This document shows, one piece after another, positions 1 to 9,524 of a stretch of 64,000 nucleotides of DNA. The notes beneath the pieces are model-generated. The model saw only the letters and a list, made by a program, of their open reading frames with translations. It was not told the origin of the DNA and searched no databases. A program made the position numbers and the translations under genes. Numbering within the stretch: position 1 is the stretch's first letter; each line of letters starts with the position of its first letter. The stretch covers positions 186,001 to 250,000 of the forward strand of contig NZ_JAWDIY010000004.1 of assembly GCF_032380655.1 (NCBI RefSeq), read 5' to 3'. The DNA comes from Diplocloster hominis. Its GTDB lineage: Bacteria > Bacillota > Clostridia > Lachnospirales > Lachnospiraceae.

Positions 1-222
1 GGTCAATACGGCGTAAATCAGGGTGTTTTTCACTCCGATATTCAATGATTTTTCCGTAAAGAACATGATAAAGTTATCTAATCCCACAAAGCGGAAATCC
101 GTAAAATTCCAAACGGTTAAACTGAAGAATAAGGACAGCAGCATCGGAAGGATAAAAAACACACCGAAAATGACCAGGGCAGGCGCTGCATACCAGGTTG
201 TATAAATTTTCTTTTTATTCAT
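1..222 (-). CDS. ABC sugar transporter permease, MalF/UgpA type (partial, 3' end outside window)
   Basis: Reading from the ATG at 222 gives 74 codons that run off the window edge. The protein opens with a short basic stretch (MNKKKIY) and one strong hydrophobic helix at about residues 12-38, followed by a TVWNFTDFRFVGLDNF segment. That N-terminal pattern is typical of the first permease of CUT1 carbohydrate importers. A GGAGG box lies about 6 bases before the ATG. It sits 91 bp downstream of a solute-binding lipoprotein gene on the same strand, so it should be the inner-membrane channel for that binding protein. The substrate is not visible here; the upstream alpha-L-rhamnosidase suggests a rhamnose-containing oligosaccharide (inference). 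Only the first fifth or so of the gene is present. Confidence 0.85.
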   Translation of the reverse strand, partial: MNKKKIYTTWYAAPALVIFGVFFILPMLLSLFFSLTVWNFTDFRFVGLDNFIMFFTEKSLNIGVKNTLIYAVLT

Positions 223-313
223 GCTTTCCTCCAGCAGTGCGTTTTCTCGCACCTTTAGGTATGGGTGAACTTCCTTTGTTCAGCCTTCCTCCGGATGTGT
301 TTTTCTCACCGGA

Positions 314-1711
314 TTAATTCTCCCAGTCCAGTCCCAGCTGAACAGCCTGTTTATAGCAGTCCTGGTCATAGGCCTTCGCCGCTTCCTCTCCCGTCGTCTG
401 ACCGGAACCGCATTCCTGGCAGAGAGCCGGGCAGTTCGCGCCTTTTACTGCGGTCAGGAATTCCAGGGCAACCTGGGTCTTACCGCTCTCAAAATAGGTT
501 TCCATATCCTTTACCGCCGCATAAGCAGTATCCGGTACTTCATAACCTTTGATGCAGTAGGGGCCGTCCGGTAAAGCCTTGGAGGTGTAGGCATCTAAGG
601 CCTCATCTGATATGTAAAATTCCATAAAACGTTTAATATCTTCCTCTTTGCCCGTATTTTTGTTGCCGTACAGGTTATTGATGGGCATCCATGCTGTCAG
701 GCCATGGTCATCAGGATCATCTCCGGGTACGCCGAATGCTCCGATATTATTTACTTCATCTCCATACAACTCATAGATATTCGATAGTGCTTGTGTCAAA
801 ATGACCCAATGAGCTACATTCCCGCTGATCATCTGCTCAAAGCCATCTTCATGAGTAGCCGCCAGGTAATCTTCGTTATAGTACGGTGTTGTCTGAGCCA
901 GTTTATTCCAGCTCTCAAGCGCTGCCGGGGTTGTGGCGTATTTCGCTGTTCCGGCCTCAAATTCCTTGGCAAAATCAGGTTCTTTCGCTAATACGTTATA
1001 GTTATCTCCTAAGAATAAGATCTGAGAGGTCCAGCTATCGGCGAAGGTCCCCAGCAGGGCAGTATAACCCGCTTCCTTTATCGTGTCACAATTGGCGATA
1101 AAATCATCCCAGGTATGTGGAATCTCAAGACCCAGTTTTTCATATAAAGGTTTATAATACAGGACACAGCCCGCCTGGGTAGATGACATCGGTACTCCAT
1201 ATACCGCATCCCCCACCTGTACAGAATTCCGGTAGGTGTCATCTAACCGCTCCTGCCATTCTTCCCCGGAAATATCGATAAAATATTCAGATGGGTTCAG
1301 GGCAAACAATAAAGAGCCTGAATTGTAAACACAAATATCAGCCATATCGCCGGATGCCAGTCTCGTTTTTACGATATTATCTCCTTCCGCTCCTCCGGGC
1401 CTGGTCTCCATTTCCACGGTAATCCCCAGTTTTTCCTTGGCCAGATTACAGACTTCCTGCAGACCGGCCATTGGGGCATCCGTAGCGATCAGCATCGTGA
1501 GGGTGGCTTCTTTGTATTCCCATTCTCCATCCGGCGCCGGTGTCTGGTCCTGCGTGCCGGGTTCAGCTTCCTGTGCCGCGTTCTGTTCCGTTTTCTGGTC
1601 TGGCTGTTGCCCTTCCTTTTCCGCCTCTTCTGCTTTACCTGCGCATCCCATAAGCATCACCGCGCTCATGATTCCCGCCATAATTAACGCTAACCATTTC
1701 TTCCTTCTCAT
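314..1711 (-). CDS. ABC transporter sugar-binding lipoprotein (CUT1)
   Basis: A membrane-anchored extracellular binding protein that should deliver an oligosaccharide to the permease starting at 222. A basic N-terminus (MRRKKW), a hydrophobic core and an LMGC lipobox are followed by a low-complexity Glu/Gln-rich linker, then a family 1 extracellular solute-binding fold of normal length (about 465 aa). An ATG three codons upstream (1720) abuts the AGGGAGG box with no spacing, so the ATG at 1711, about 9 bases from that box, is the better start. The box and upstream ATG overlap the last codons of the preceding rhamnosidase gene, which suggests translational coupling. Substrate is inferred from that neighbour only. 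Confidence 0.9.
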   Translation of the reverse strand: MRRKKWLALIMAGIMSAVMLMGCAGKAEEAEKEGQQPDQKTEQNAAQEAEPGTQDQTPAPDGEWEYKEATLTMLIATDAPMAGLQEVCNLAKEKLGITVEMETRPGGAEGDNIVKTRLASGDMADICVYNSGSLLFALNPSEYFIDISGEEWQERLDDTYRNSVQVGDAVYGVPMSSTQAGCVLYYKPLYEKLGLEIPHTWDDFIANCDTIKEAGYTALLGTFADSWTSQILFLGDNYNVLAKEPDFAKEFEAGTAKYATTPAALESWNKLAQTTPYYNEDYLAATHEDGFEQMISGNVAHWVILTQALSNIYELYGDEVNNIGAFGVPGDDPDDHGLTAWMPINNLYGNKNTGKEEDIKRFMEFYISDEALDAYTSKALPDGPYCIKGYEVPDTAYAAVKDMETYFESGKTQVALEFLTAVKGANCPALCQECGSGQTTGEEAAKAYDQDCYKQAVQLGLDWEN

Positions 1712-1713
1712 TC

Positions 1714-4374
1714 CTAACATCCTCCCTGATTTTTTATTATATATGTAATTCTGTAACGACCTGATCCCACATGGCCTGTCATCTCAGAACCGTCCCCGTT
1801 AAATTCCACTCCATCGTCACAGAGAATCTTTGCTGCATCTGCCAGAACAATCGCTGCGGTAGTATTGGCCGGAATCTCCGTCTGCAGGGTCACCTGATTC
1901 CCACTGCGCTCCCATTGCACCTCCACCTTACCATACATCGTGCTGATGCCTGACCGGACATAGGTGAGACCGCCGCCTATATGCGGCTGTATCACCGTAT
2001 GTTTATAGCCGGGTCTGTGTTCATCCAACTGAATGCCGGCTGCAACTGTGTACAGCCATTCCCCGATCGCCCCATACGCATAGTGGTTAAAGGAATTCAT
2101 ATCCGGACTCCACATGGTTCCATCCGGACGAATCCCATCCCAATGTTCCCATATGGTAGTTGCCCCCCGTTTCACCTGATACAGCCAGGACGGGAAATCA
2201 TCTTTCAGCAGCAATTCATAGGCTTCTTTTGTATGACCGTTCTGACTGAGTGCGTGCGTAAAATACGGAGTGCCTACAAATCCGGTTACCAGATGCCCAT
2301 CTTCTTTTTTTAATGCATCCAGCAGATGCTCCACCGTCTTTTCCCGGAACTTATCCGGAACCAGTCCAAAATACAGCGATATAATATAAGCGGTTTGGGT
2401 ATGTATCTTCAGATTGCCTTCCCTGTCGAAGAATTTCTCAACAAACTCTTTTTGCAGAGACCTTTCCAACCGGGTATATTCCTCCCTATCCTCCTGTTTT
2501 CCAAGAACAGCGGCAGTCTTTGCCAGAAGCCGGGTGGAATAGATATAGTACACAGCACAGACAAACTCAGCCGGCGTAGCCCCAAAGTAACTCCCCTCCT
2601 CGGCATCCAGGGCCACCCAGTCCGCCAGCTGCAGCCGGTATTCCCATATCACGCCCTGGGAATGGCTGCGCATAAACTCTACCCATCCCTTCATGCTGTC
2701 ATACTGGGTCTTCAGTACGTCTTCATCTGCATAAGCAAGATACAGGCTCCACGGGACAATGACAGCCGCGTCCGCCCAGGCGGTTCCGGAATGAGTCCCC
2801 ATGTTCATCAGCCAGTTATCAATCGGACGTCCGTCGGTTGGAAATATATTGGGCACCACATGGGGTACTCCGCCTTCTGCCGTCTGATCCGCCGCCAGAT
2901 CCTTCAGCCATTTCCGGTAAAAAGAATCGGCATTCATCAGAAAACACGCCGTGGGGCAGAAGATCTGTGCATCACCGGTCCAGCCCAGCCGTTCATCTCT
3001 TTGCGGACAGTCTGTGGGGACATCCAGGAAATTCCCTTTCATGCTCCACTCAATATTGTGCTGCAGCTGGTTCAGATCGGGATTCGAGCATACAAAGCTG
3101 CCGGTTTTCTCCATATCGGAATACAGCACACAGGCCGTAAAATCTTCCAATTCCGGTTTCCCGGGATATTCCGCGATTCTGGCATACTGGAATCCCTGGA
3201 ATACAAAATAAGGTTCATACACCGCCATAGCGTCATCCCTGCAGTAGTATGTAAGTGTAGCCTTAGCGCCTCTTAGATTATCTATGTACATATTCCCCTG
3301 CTGGTCCAGAATCTCAAAACAATTTAGTTCCGCTTTGGCCCCCTCATACCCCTGGACACGGAACTTGATAAATCCGGTCAGATTTTGGCCGAAATCAAGT
3401 ATGGTATCCCCGTTTGGCGCCTTGAAGATCCGCTTCGCCGGTATTTCTTCCATCACTTTGACCGTACAGCCGGACTGTGCTTCCACAACTTTTGCGGTCA
3501 GCGGCACCGTATCGACCGGGGTCCAGGAAGAGGCATCCGACGTATCCACGCACCAATCCGGGATTTCCCGTCTGGCGTCATAGGTCTCTCCGTCATAAAT
3601 CTCCGAGAAGATAACCGGGGCGTCCGCGCCCTGCCAGGTGCTATCGCTTGAGATCAGCTGCCTGCTGCCGTCCCTGTACTTCAGAATGATACAGCAGGAA
3701 AAAGCGGTTCTGGTCCCATAGAGATTACGTTCCTTTAAAAATCCTACGGTTCCCTTATACCAGCCCGGGCCCAGTATCGCTCCCGCCGTATTCTCTCCCG
3801 GATGCAGCTCGTCCGTTATATCATACATTTGGTAGCATAATCTGTCCCGGTAGGATGTCCATCCCGGAGTCATATAATCATTTCCGATTCTGTGCCCATT
3901 ACAGTAAAATTGATAAACTCCCAGGGCTGTGGCACAGACGTAGGCTTCCTGCAGTTCTTTTGATATGGAAAAATTTCCTCTGACATAAGTCCCTTTTGAA
4001 TCTTTCCCATTTTCATCCACCGTTACAAAATCCGCATCCCACTTTCCCGCATTTCCCAGAGCCGTAACAAACCAACCAGACTCCCACGGTGAAGTCTCTT
4101 CGTAATTGTCCGTGACCCGGACCTGAAAGAAATATTTTGTGCACGATTCCGGTTCAAATCCATTGGGCTTTACATGTACCGATTGATCGGATTCCACTTC
4201 TTGGCTGTCATAGACCGTCTGTTCAAAATCGGCATCCAATGCAAGGACAAGGCGGTAAGATTTCTGAACCACATTTCTTCTCTCGCTGCTCAGTACCCAG
4301 GTAAATTCCGGAATCTTGTCGACTCCGACAGGTGTTTTCTGGTTATCCACTCTGAGCTTTCTTAATTTTAACAT
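1714..4374 (-). CDS. Alpha-L-rhamnosidase, GH78
   Basis: Hydrolyses terminal alpha-L-rhamnose from glycosides or oligosaccharides. The 886 aa length fits multidomain GH78 enzymes: beta-sandwich domains (about 1-340), then the (alpha/alpha)6 catalytic domain. The hallmark DCPQRDERLGWTGD lies at about residues 455-468 and holds the acidic residues expected for the general acid; a WEHWDG motif near residue 745 supplies the second conserved Glu. No signal peptide is seen, so it probably acts in the cytoplasm on imported substrate. A strong AAAGGAGG box precedes the ATG. It is the first gene of a run with the binding protein (stop/start overlap) and permease. The 4375-4701 gap upstream presumably contains its promoter, which I could not assign. 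Confidence 0.92.
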   Translation of the reverse strand: MLKLRKLRVDNQKTPVGVDKIPEFTWVLSSERRNVVQKSYRLVLALDADFEQTVYDSQEVESDQSVHVKPNGFEPESCTKYFFQVRVTDNYEETSPWESGWFVTALGNAGKWDADFVTVDENGKDSKGTYVRGNFSISKELQEAYVCATALGVYQFYCNGHRIGNDYMTPGWTSYRDRLCYQMYDITDELHPGENTAGAILGPGWYKGTVGFLKERNLYGTRTAFSCCIILKYRDGSRQLISSDSTWQGADAPVIFSEIYDGETYDARREIPDWCVDTSDASSWTPVDTVPLTAKVVEAQSGCTVKVMEEIPAKRIFKAPNGDTILDFGQNLTGFIKFRVQGYEGAKAELNCFEILDQQGNMYIDNLRGAKATLTYYCRDDAMAVYEPYFVFQGFQYARIAEYPGKPELEDFTACVLYSDMEKTGSFVCSNPDLNQLQHNIEWSMKGNFLDVPTDCPQRDERLGWTGDAQIFCPTACFLMNADSFYRKWLKDLAADQTAEGGVPHVVPNIFPTDGRPIDNWLMNMGTHSGTAWADAAVIVPWSLYLAYADEDVLKTQYDSMKGWVEFMRSHSQGVIWEYRLQLADWVALDAEEGSYFGATPAEFVCAVYYIYSTRLLAKTAAVLGKQEDREEYTRLERSLQKEFVEKFFDREGNLKIHTQTAYIISLYFGLVPDKFREKTVEHLLDALKKEDGHLVTGFVGTPYFTHALSQNGHTKEAYELLLKDDFPSWLYQVKRGATTIWEHWDGIRPDGTMWSPDMNSFNHYAYGAIGEWLYTVAAGIQLDEHRPGYKHTVIQPHIGGGLTYVRSGISTMYGKVEVQWERSGNQVTLQTEIPANTTAAIVLADAAKILCDDGVEFNGDGSEMTGHVGSGRYRITYIIKNQGGC

Positions 4375-4462
4375 GTATGTCGACCTCCTTTCTATGACTT
4401 ATCTTAATCGAATGTCTGTAGTTTTGACATGGAATAATTTGCTATAACACACTTACAAAGCA

Positions 4463-4491
4463 ATACAAAAAACGTGCGCCGCCGGGCGCAC
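4463..4491 (-). terminator. Intrinsic terminator downstream of sulfatase operon
   Basis: On the minus strand a 7-bp GC-rich stem (GTGCGCC/GGCGCAC, 4474-4491, 4-base loop) is followed by GTTTTTTG. This is a standard rho-independent terminator placed after the sulfatase gene and before the GH78 gene, separating the two transcription units. Confidence 0.75.
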
Positions 4492-4497
4492 TGCCAG

Positions 4498-4539
4498 AAA
4501 GAGACGCGGATTCGTTATTAAACGAAACCGCGTCTCTTT
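4498..4539. repeat. Long perfect-arm hairpin next to the terminator
   Basis: Twelve-base arms (AAAGAGACGCGG at 4498-4509, CCGCGTCTCTTT at 4528-4539) enclose a second 6-bp stem (TTCGTT/AACGAA) with an ATTA loop; the only unpaired stem position is an A/A. It lies directly before the 4463-4491 terminator in the direction of sulfatase transcription. Possible roles are a second terminator or a 3'-end RNA stabiliser. The rest of 4375-4701 holds no gene. Confidence 0.6.
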
Positions 4540-4701
4540 CTATTACATCTGATCATTCAATCGGCCAACAGCAAGCGGAAGATTACTCGCCAAAGCTGGC
4601 CCCGAATTATCCCTTACTTTCATTCCAAGGTTCAGTATAGCCAGGGCTGTAAGGCCGCCCGCCGTGACCGTTATTTACAGATGCACCTGCTGCCGGCTCA
4701 C

Positions 4702-6222
4702 TCACGTCTGTTCCCAGTAGGCGCCATACGACCGTTCCAGTCTCCTGTTCCGGCAGAATTCATTATAGCTCCAGTTAAGCCCGGCCGCCCTCAGGTTCTC
4801 GATTTGTTTCCTGTTCTGTATGGGAAATGCCAGGGGAACCCGGGACTGATAACCAGGCAGTTTCTCACTCAGTCCTTCCTGTACGCCGGGCGTCAGATCC
4901 TGTGCTTCGATGCGCACCCCCTTCGCTATGACCATAAAGTCAATGATATGCTGCAGCATCCGCTGCGTCACCGGGGAATATTCCTGCTGTTCCTGAAGCG
5001 GACACATTTCCTCCGTGTTACGCACCAGTTCGCACTCTCCGGAAAAAGGATAGTAAACAAACCTATAATCCCGGTCCACTGCGATCTTCGCACTGTCGCA
5101 GAACTCACTGTAGATCACCTCTCTGCGCATCCCGGGTTCCCGGTACTGTACCGCTATATCTCTGGAATATCCAAAAGGCCTCTCATCTCCCATATAGGCC
5201 AGGATAGTAGCACCGATATCCATATTCCCGGTCAGCGTTTCACAGACCTTCCCCTGAGGCAGTTCCGGGTGATGTGCCACGATCAGCGGGATATCCAATT
5301 GCGCCCCGTACAGAAACGGCCCCTTCTGGCGCATCCCGTAGTCCCCGCACAGGTCACCGTGATCCGCCGAGAACAGGATCAGTGTATCATCATACAGCCC
5401 TCTCTCCTCCAGATGGCGGATCAGCCTCCCCACCTGAAAATCAATCTCTTCCACCAGGCAGCCATACTTTTTCCGGTAGTCCCGGTGGTCCTCCTCCGTA
5501 AACTGGCCGTCCAGCCGGTATTTCCGGTAACGGGCCACCTCACAGGGCGGATCATAATGAAGGTGAAGATTGGCCGTTGGCTGTTCTCTGTCTTCGTACG
5601 CTTGCGGATAAGGGTCCAGGGGTGTATGCGGCCCCTGGAAGGAAATCCAGGCAAAAAAGGGAGTATCGTTATCCTCCATGAATTCCATCGCCCGGTCCGC
5701 TATCCAGTTTTCATAATACAGTTGCCGTCCGAACGGGAAACAGCCGTCTTTTTCCGGAAATACATCCAGGTTAGCAAACTCCACCGCCTGCGCTGTCCCA
5801 TCCATAGCTTTTATTTTTTCTTTCAGCCATACCAGATAATCCTCCTGCTCCCCCAGTCGGTTTTCTTCCATCTGATATGCCGTCTGGAATCCTTTGGTAT
5901 CTCTGGCTGGATAATGATGCAGCTTTCCAAAGCATCCCGTCCGGTATCCCAGGGCGTTTACCCTGTCCGGGAGACACTCGATTCCCTCACGAAACGGAAC
6001 GTCGTTGGTCCACACCTGATGGTCGCTGACATACCTGCCGGTCATCATAGAAGCCCTGGCCGGGGCACACACCGGAGAAGCGGTCACGGCGCTCGTAAAC
6101 ATCACCCCCTCCTTTGCCAGCCGGTCAATATTGGGGGTGTACGTGTCTTTTGCACCATAGCAGGATAAATGGTCCAGCCGCAGCTGATCGCACAGGATCA
6201 CCGCCACATTTTTCTTCTTCAT
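4702..6222 (-). CDS. Type I sulfatase (formylglycine-dependent), cytoplasmic
   Basis: Removes sulfate esters, probably from a glycan or sugar. The CxPxR formylglycine motif reads CAPAR at residues 52-56 of the chosen start. The N-terminal metal ligands lie in CDQLRLDH, and a later SADHGD motif supplies the second metal site. The cysteine would need an anaerobic sulfatase-maturing enzyme, which is not encoded in this window. There is no signal peptide, so the enzyme should act on imported sulfated saccharide. The reading frame extends to 6258, but the ATG at 6222 has a GGAG box at suitable spacing and begins with the family-typical MKKKNVAVILCDQ. It is the last gene of the operon carrying the GH29 fucosidase. 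Confidence 0.9.
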   Translation of the reverse strand: MKKKNVAVILCDQLRLDHLSCYGAKDTYTPNIDRLAKEGVMFTSAVTASPVCAPARASMMTGRYVSDHQVWTNDVPFREGIECLPDRVNALGYRTGCFGKLHHYPARDTKGFQTAYQMEENRLGEQEDYLVWLKEKIKAMDGTAQAVEFANLDVFPEKDGCFPFGRQLYYENWIADRAMEFMEDNDTPFFAWISFQGPHTPLDPYPQAYEDREQPTANLHLHYDPPCEVARYRKYRLDGQFTEEDHRDYRKKYGCLVEEIDFQVGRLIRHLEERGLYDDTLILFSADHGDLCGDYGMRQKGPFLYGAQLDIPLIVAHHPELPQGKVCETLTGNMDIGATILAYMGDERPFGYSRDIAVQYREPGMRREVIYSEFCDSAKIAVDRDYRFVYYPFSGECELVRNTEEMCPLQEQQEYSPVTQRMLQHIIDFMVIAKGVRIEAQDLTPGVQEGLSEKLPGYQSRVPLAFPIQNRKQIENLRAAGLNWSYNEFCRNRRLERSYGAYWEQT

Positions 6223-6314
6223 TACAATCTCCATTTCCGCAGCCTGATCTGGCTGCACAAATTTTCTCCGTTACTCTACTGAGCTGTCTTCCTCACACAA
6301 AACATCCTTCTCTA

Positions 6315-7775
6315 TCACTCGATCTCGATCTTCAATACCACCGGCAGCTTTAATGTCTTAAGCCCGGTTGTGACTTCCAGCCAATCCCCGCGATATTCAA
6401 ACAACGGACTGCATTCCTGCCCCAGTACCTGGATATTTCTTATAGCACTGACCAGATAACCGGCCCCGCGTCCCAGAGAATGGATCCTGACGATGCCGTC
6501 CACCGGCCATCTCATCACGATCGCATATATGTAGTTGGCTTTTGCGGTAAACCGTATATCTTCCGGCGTAAATAAGGGCGCCTGCTGGTCCTGGAAATGG
6601 CCTTCCTTCATCTGCGTCGGTCCTTCCCCGTAGGTCTTCCAGTAGGTTGTCCCGTAGACCGCCTCGCCGTTTATCGCAAGCCAGGCGCCGATATCCATCA
6701 GAATCTTCCGTTCCTCTGCTGCGATCGTGCCGTCGGCCTTGGGTCCTATATTCAGCAGCAGCGCGCCATTCTTACTGACCACGTCGATCAGGTCCCACAG
6801 GATTTCTTCAGCGGGTTTGTAAATATTGTCCTTTGTATAGCACCAGGAATTCCGCGCCGTAGAAGTATCGCTCTGCCAGAAATCCGGTGAAATGCCGCCG
6901 AGCTTCCCCCGTTCCACATCCTTTACCGCACTTTTGTGCACATAGCTGTCGAATTTTGCGGCGATGGCAGTCTGAAGGCCCCATTCATAACTTCTGTTAT
7001 AATAATAGGCTGCGAACTTTCTAAGATAAGGTTTGAAGGCGCTCACCTGGATCCACCAGTCAAAATACAGCAGAGCGGGCTGATAGCGGTCCACCATCTC
7101 ACAGGTCCGTAACAGCCAGTCTTCCAGGAAAGCTTCATCCGGCGGGTTATCATACAGGCTGTCCTGATCCCTGGTGATACCGGCCGCCGGACCGTACAGC
7201 TCCTGATACTCCGGATCACACACATCCGTGTCCCCGTGAAGCCTCCCATGGTTGAAAAACCACCAATGTTCCGCCCGGTGGGACGATACGCCGAACATCA
7301 TTCCCCGTTTTCCGGCCTGCTCTTTTAATTCTTCCAGTATATCCCTTTTCGGCCCCATCTGAACCGCATTCCAGCGGGACAGTCCGCTGTCGTACATCTG
7401 GAATCCATCGTGGTGTTCTCCCACCGGAACAATAAATCGGGCCCCAGCAACCTGGAACAGCTCTCCCCACTCGTCCGCCTGAAAATTCTCAGCCCGGAAC
7501 TCAGGAATAAAATCCTTATATCCAAATTGGTTTAATGCACCATATTTTTTCACATGGTATCTGTTTTCCCTGGAATTCTCCTTATACATATGCCGCGGGT
7601 ACCACTCGCTGCCAAATTCGGGCACACTATACACGCCCCAATGGATAAAGATACCGAATTTCGCCTTCTGGTACCAGTCCGGTGCCGGGTGCTCACACAA
7701 AGATTCCCAGGAATCCCTGTACGGCCCCTGTGCGATCACTTTCTCGATTTGACGCAGATAACCTTTTCTGTCCAT
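6315..7775 (-). CDS. Alpha-L-fucosidase, GH29
   Basis: Releases alpha-L-fucose from glycans. Family features in order are KFGIFIHWGVYSVPEFGSEWYP (given as a description: the N-terminal strand of the barrel, residues 40-60), PVGEHHDGF (about 117-125), and the nucleophile Asp239 in LLYFDWW; LLLNIGPKADG marks the end of the barrel. Length 486 aa is usual for the catalytic module plus a C-terminal beta domain. No signal peptide is seen, so action is probably cytoplasmic. A GGAGGGAGAGAAT box precedes the ATG. It lies 12 bp after the permease gene and 92 bp before the sulfatase, in an operon headed by a sensor/regulator pair. Confidence 0.93.
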   Translation of the reverse strand: MDRKGYLRQIEKVIAQGPYRDSWESLCEHPAPDWYQKAKFGIFIHWGVYSVPEFGSEWYPRHMYKENSRENRYHVKKYGALNQFGYKDFIPEFRAENFQADEWGELFQVAGARFIVPVGEHHDGFQMYDSGLSRWNAVQMGPKRDILEELKEQAGKRGMMFGVSSHRAEHWWFFNHGRLHGDTDVCDPEYQELYGPAAGITRDQDSLYDNPPDEAFLEDWLLRTCEMVDRYQPALLYFDWWIQVSAFKPYLRKFAAYYYNRSYEWGLQTAIAAKFDSYVHKSAVKDVERGKLGGISPDFWQSDTSTARNSWCYTKDNIYKPAEEILWDLIDVVSKNGALLLNIGPKADGTIAAEERKILMDIGAWLAINGEAVYGTTYWKTYGEGPTQMKEGHFQDQQAPLFTPEDIRFTAKANYIYAIVMRWPVDGIVRIHSLGRGAGYLVSAIRNIQVLGQECSPLFEYRGDWLEVTTGLKTLKLPVVLKIEIE

Positions 7776-7787
7776 ATTCTCTCCCTC

Positions 7788-8609
7788 CTATCCTTTCACG
7801 GCTCCCGCCGTCATACCTCCCACGATATATTTCTGCAGGCACAAAAACAAAATCAAAATGGGCAGAATCGTGAGTGTCAGCGCCGCGAACACGTAATTCC
7901 AGTCCCTGGCATACATGCCGAAGAAATTATAGATCGTGAGGGGGACGGTCCATTTGGCGGAGGAATTCACAAAGAACAGCGGTAGCATAAAATCATTCCA
8001 CACGCTGATGGCCGTGATCACCACATTGGTCATCATGATCGGTTTCAGGATGGGCAGCAGTACCCGGAAAATCAGATTTCGGATGCTGCATCCATCGATG
8101 ATGGCCGCTTCGTCGATTTCCTGGGGAACCCCCTTCACAAATCCGGAGAACGTCATGATCGTAAACGGCATCCTCATCCCCACATAGATACAGATAATGG
8201 CCATTCTGGTCCCGTAGATATGAAGCACCTTCAGCAACGCGAAGGTACTGGCCGTCTGCATGGTCATAGTCAGTCCCAGCAGGAAAAAATAATACAGGGA
8301 ACGGGAACAACGGTCATTTCTTCTTCCTATGACGATGCCGGCCAGTGCGCCCGCCAGAATCGTAAGCAGAGTGGCTGTAACGGTTATTAGGATACTGTTT
8401 TTATAACCGCCCAGGATATTTCCCACCTCCAGCACGTGAACATAGTTTTCCCAATGGAACTGCTCCGGCCAGCTTAAATCAAAAAGGATCGCCTGGCTGT
8501 TATCTTTTACGGAACCCAAGAGCATCATAGCCACCGGCACCAGATACAGGCAAGCCAGTCCCGCAAGGAACACATATTTGATACTACTGTATAGTTTTCT
8601 GCGCTTCAT
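7788..8609 (-). CDS. ABC sugar transporter permease, MalG type
   Basis: Second inner-membrane subunit of the fucosidase-locus importer. It is 273 aa with about six predicted helices and the EAA loop typical of CUT1 permeases (FSGFVKGVPQEIDEAAIIDGC given here in parts: GVPQEIDEAAIIDG). It ends in the MTAGAVKG motif common to MalG-like proteins. Its ATG overlaps the stop codon of the upstream permease by one base (TAATG), indicating coupled translation. No ATPase gene is present, as is usual where CUT1 systems share an MsmK-type ATPase encoded elsewhere. Confidence 0.93.
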   Translation of the reverse strand: MKRRKLYSSIKYVFLAGLACLYLVPVAMMLLGSVKDNSQAILFDLSWPEQFHWENYVHVLEVGNILGGYKNSILITVTATLLTILAGALAGIVIGRRNDRCSRSLYYFFLLGLTMTMQTASTFALLKVLHIYGTRMAIICIYVGMRMPFTIMTFSGFVKGVPQEIDEAAIIDGCSIRNLIFRVLLPILKPIMMTNVVITAISVWNDFMLPLFFVNSSAKWTVPLTIYNFFGMYARDWNYVFAALTLTILPILILFLCLQKYIVGGMTAGAVKG

Positions 8610-9496
8610 TACAGCTCGACCTCCCTTCTTCGAAGTATTCTGTTAAGTATAAATGAGATGACCGTCACGATCATCATCAGCACAACCGCTGAGGCACTGG
8701 ATTCTCCCAAAAGACCCAGGCCAAAGGCACGATAGGTAAAAGTACTTAATACCTGTGTGTCAAATCCAGGGCCCCCGTTGGTCAGCACATAGATCAGGTC
8801 GAATACTTTGAGGCTTCCGGTGATATTCAGAGTAATAATCACGGTAAAGGACGGCACCAGCAGCGGTAGAGTGATGTGGCGGAACTGATTCAGGCGGCTG
8901 ATTCCCTCTGTCTCAGCAGCCTCGTAGTAATCCCTGGGGATGGCCTGGAGGCCGGATATAAAGATAAACATATTGAATCCCGACCACATCCAACCCTCAA
9001 TCAGGATCACGGAGCCCATAGCCGTTCCGTAGGAAGCCAGCCAGTCCTGGGCCATAGGCGACAGATGCAGTACCTGCAGCAGATTGTTCAAAAGACCTTC
9101 CCGGGCCAGGATCGAGGTGAAGATAACCCCGATAATCAGCGGGCTTAACACACAGGGCACGTAAAATATGGTTCTCAGTACGCTGTTCAGCCTCGTGGCT
9201 TTCAGCAGTCCCAGCGCCAGCAGCAGGCCGAACAAGGTCTTCAGTATGGTGGTTGAGAAAGCAAATAACAAAGTATTGCCGAGGGACCTTATGAAGATCG
9301 GGTCCTGAAAAATCGTGGCATAGTTATCTATCCCGCGGAAAACCGGCTGAAACAGCCTATCGATATTCCAGTCCGTGAACGATAGTACCATACTCATCAG
9401 AAAGGGTACCACGATGAACAGACCGTAGAAAAAGAGGGCCGGAATGGAAAGCCTGGCCGTATAAAAACTTTTTTTGGTATTACTTTTCCTTCGCAT
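8609..9496 (-). CDS. ABC sugar transporter permease, MalF type
   Basis: First permease subunit of the fucosidase-locus importer (295 aa). The N-terminus is basic, the first helix (ALFFYGLFIVVPFLMSMV region) is followed by TDWNIDRLFQPVFRGIDNY, and the EAA loop reads AIPRDYYEAAETEG. It is separated from the upstream binding-protein gene by a terminator-like hairpin and overlaps the next permease by one base. The gene pair with the binding protein at 9621-11021 forms a complete importer except for the ATPase. Confidence 0.93.
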   Translation of the reverse strand: MRRKSNTKKSFYTARLSIPALFFYGLFIVVPFLMSMVLSFTDWNIDRLFQPVFRGIDNYATIFQDPIFIRSLGNTLLFAFSTTILKTLFGLLLALGLLKATRLNSVLRTIFYVPCVLSPLIIGVIFTSILAREGLLNNLLQVLHLSPMAQDWLASYGTAMGSVILIEGWMWSGFNMFIFISGLQAIPRDYYEAAETEGISRLNQFRHITLPLLVPSFTVIITLNITGSLKVFDLIYVLTNGGPGFDTQVLSTFTYRAFGLGLLGESSASAVVLMMIVTVISFILNRILRRREVEL

Positions 9497-9524
9497 CTAT
9501 ACTATTCCTCCTGTTTTTGGGCGC

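Noticed and set aside
2326..3276. 316-codon open frame on the plus strand inside the GH78 gene
   Set aside because: It is antisense to conserved GH78 coding sequence, has no ribosome site and shows no recognisable domain.
4681..6168. 495-codon plus-strand frame opposite the sulfatase gene
   Set aside because: The minus strand has clear sulfatase motifs throughout; the plus-strand product has no domain and reflects codon composition.
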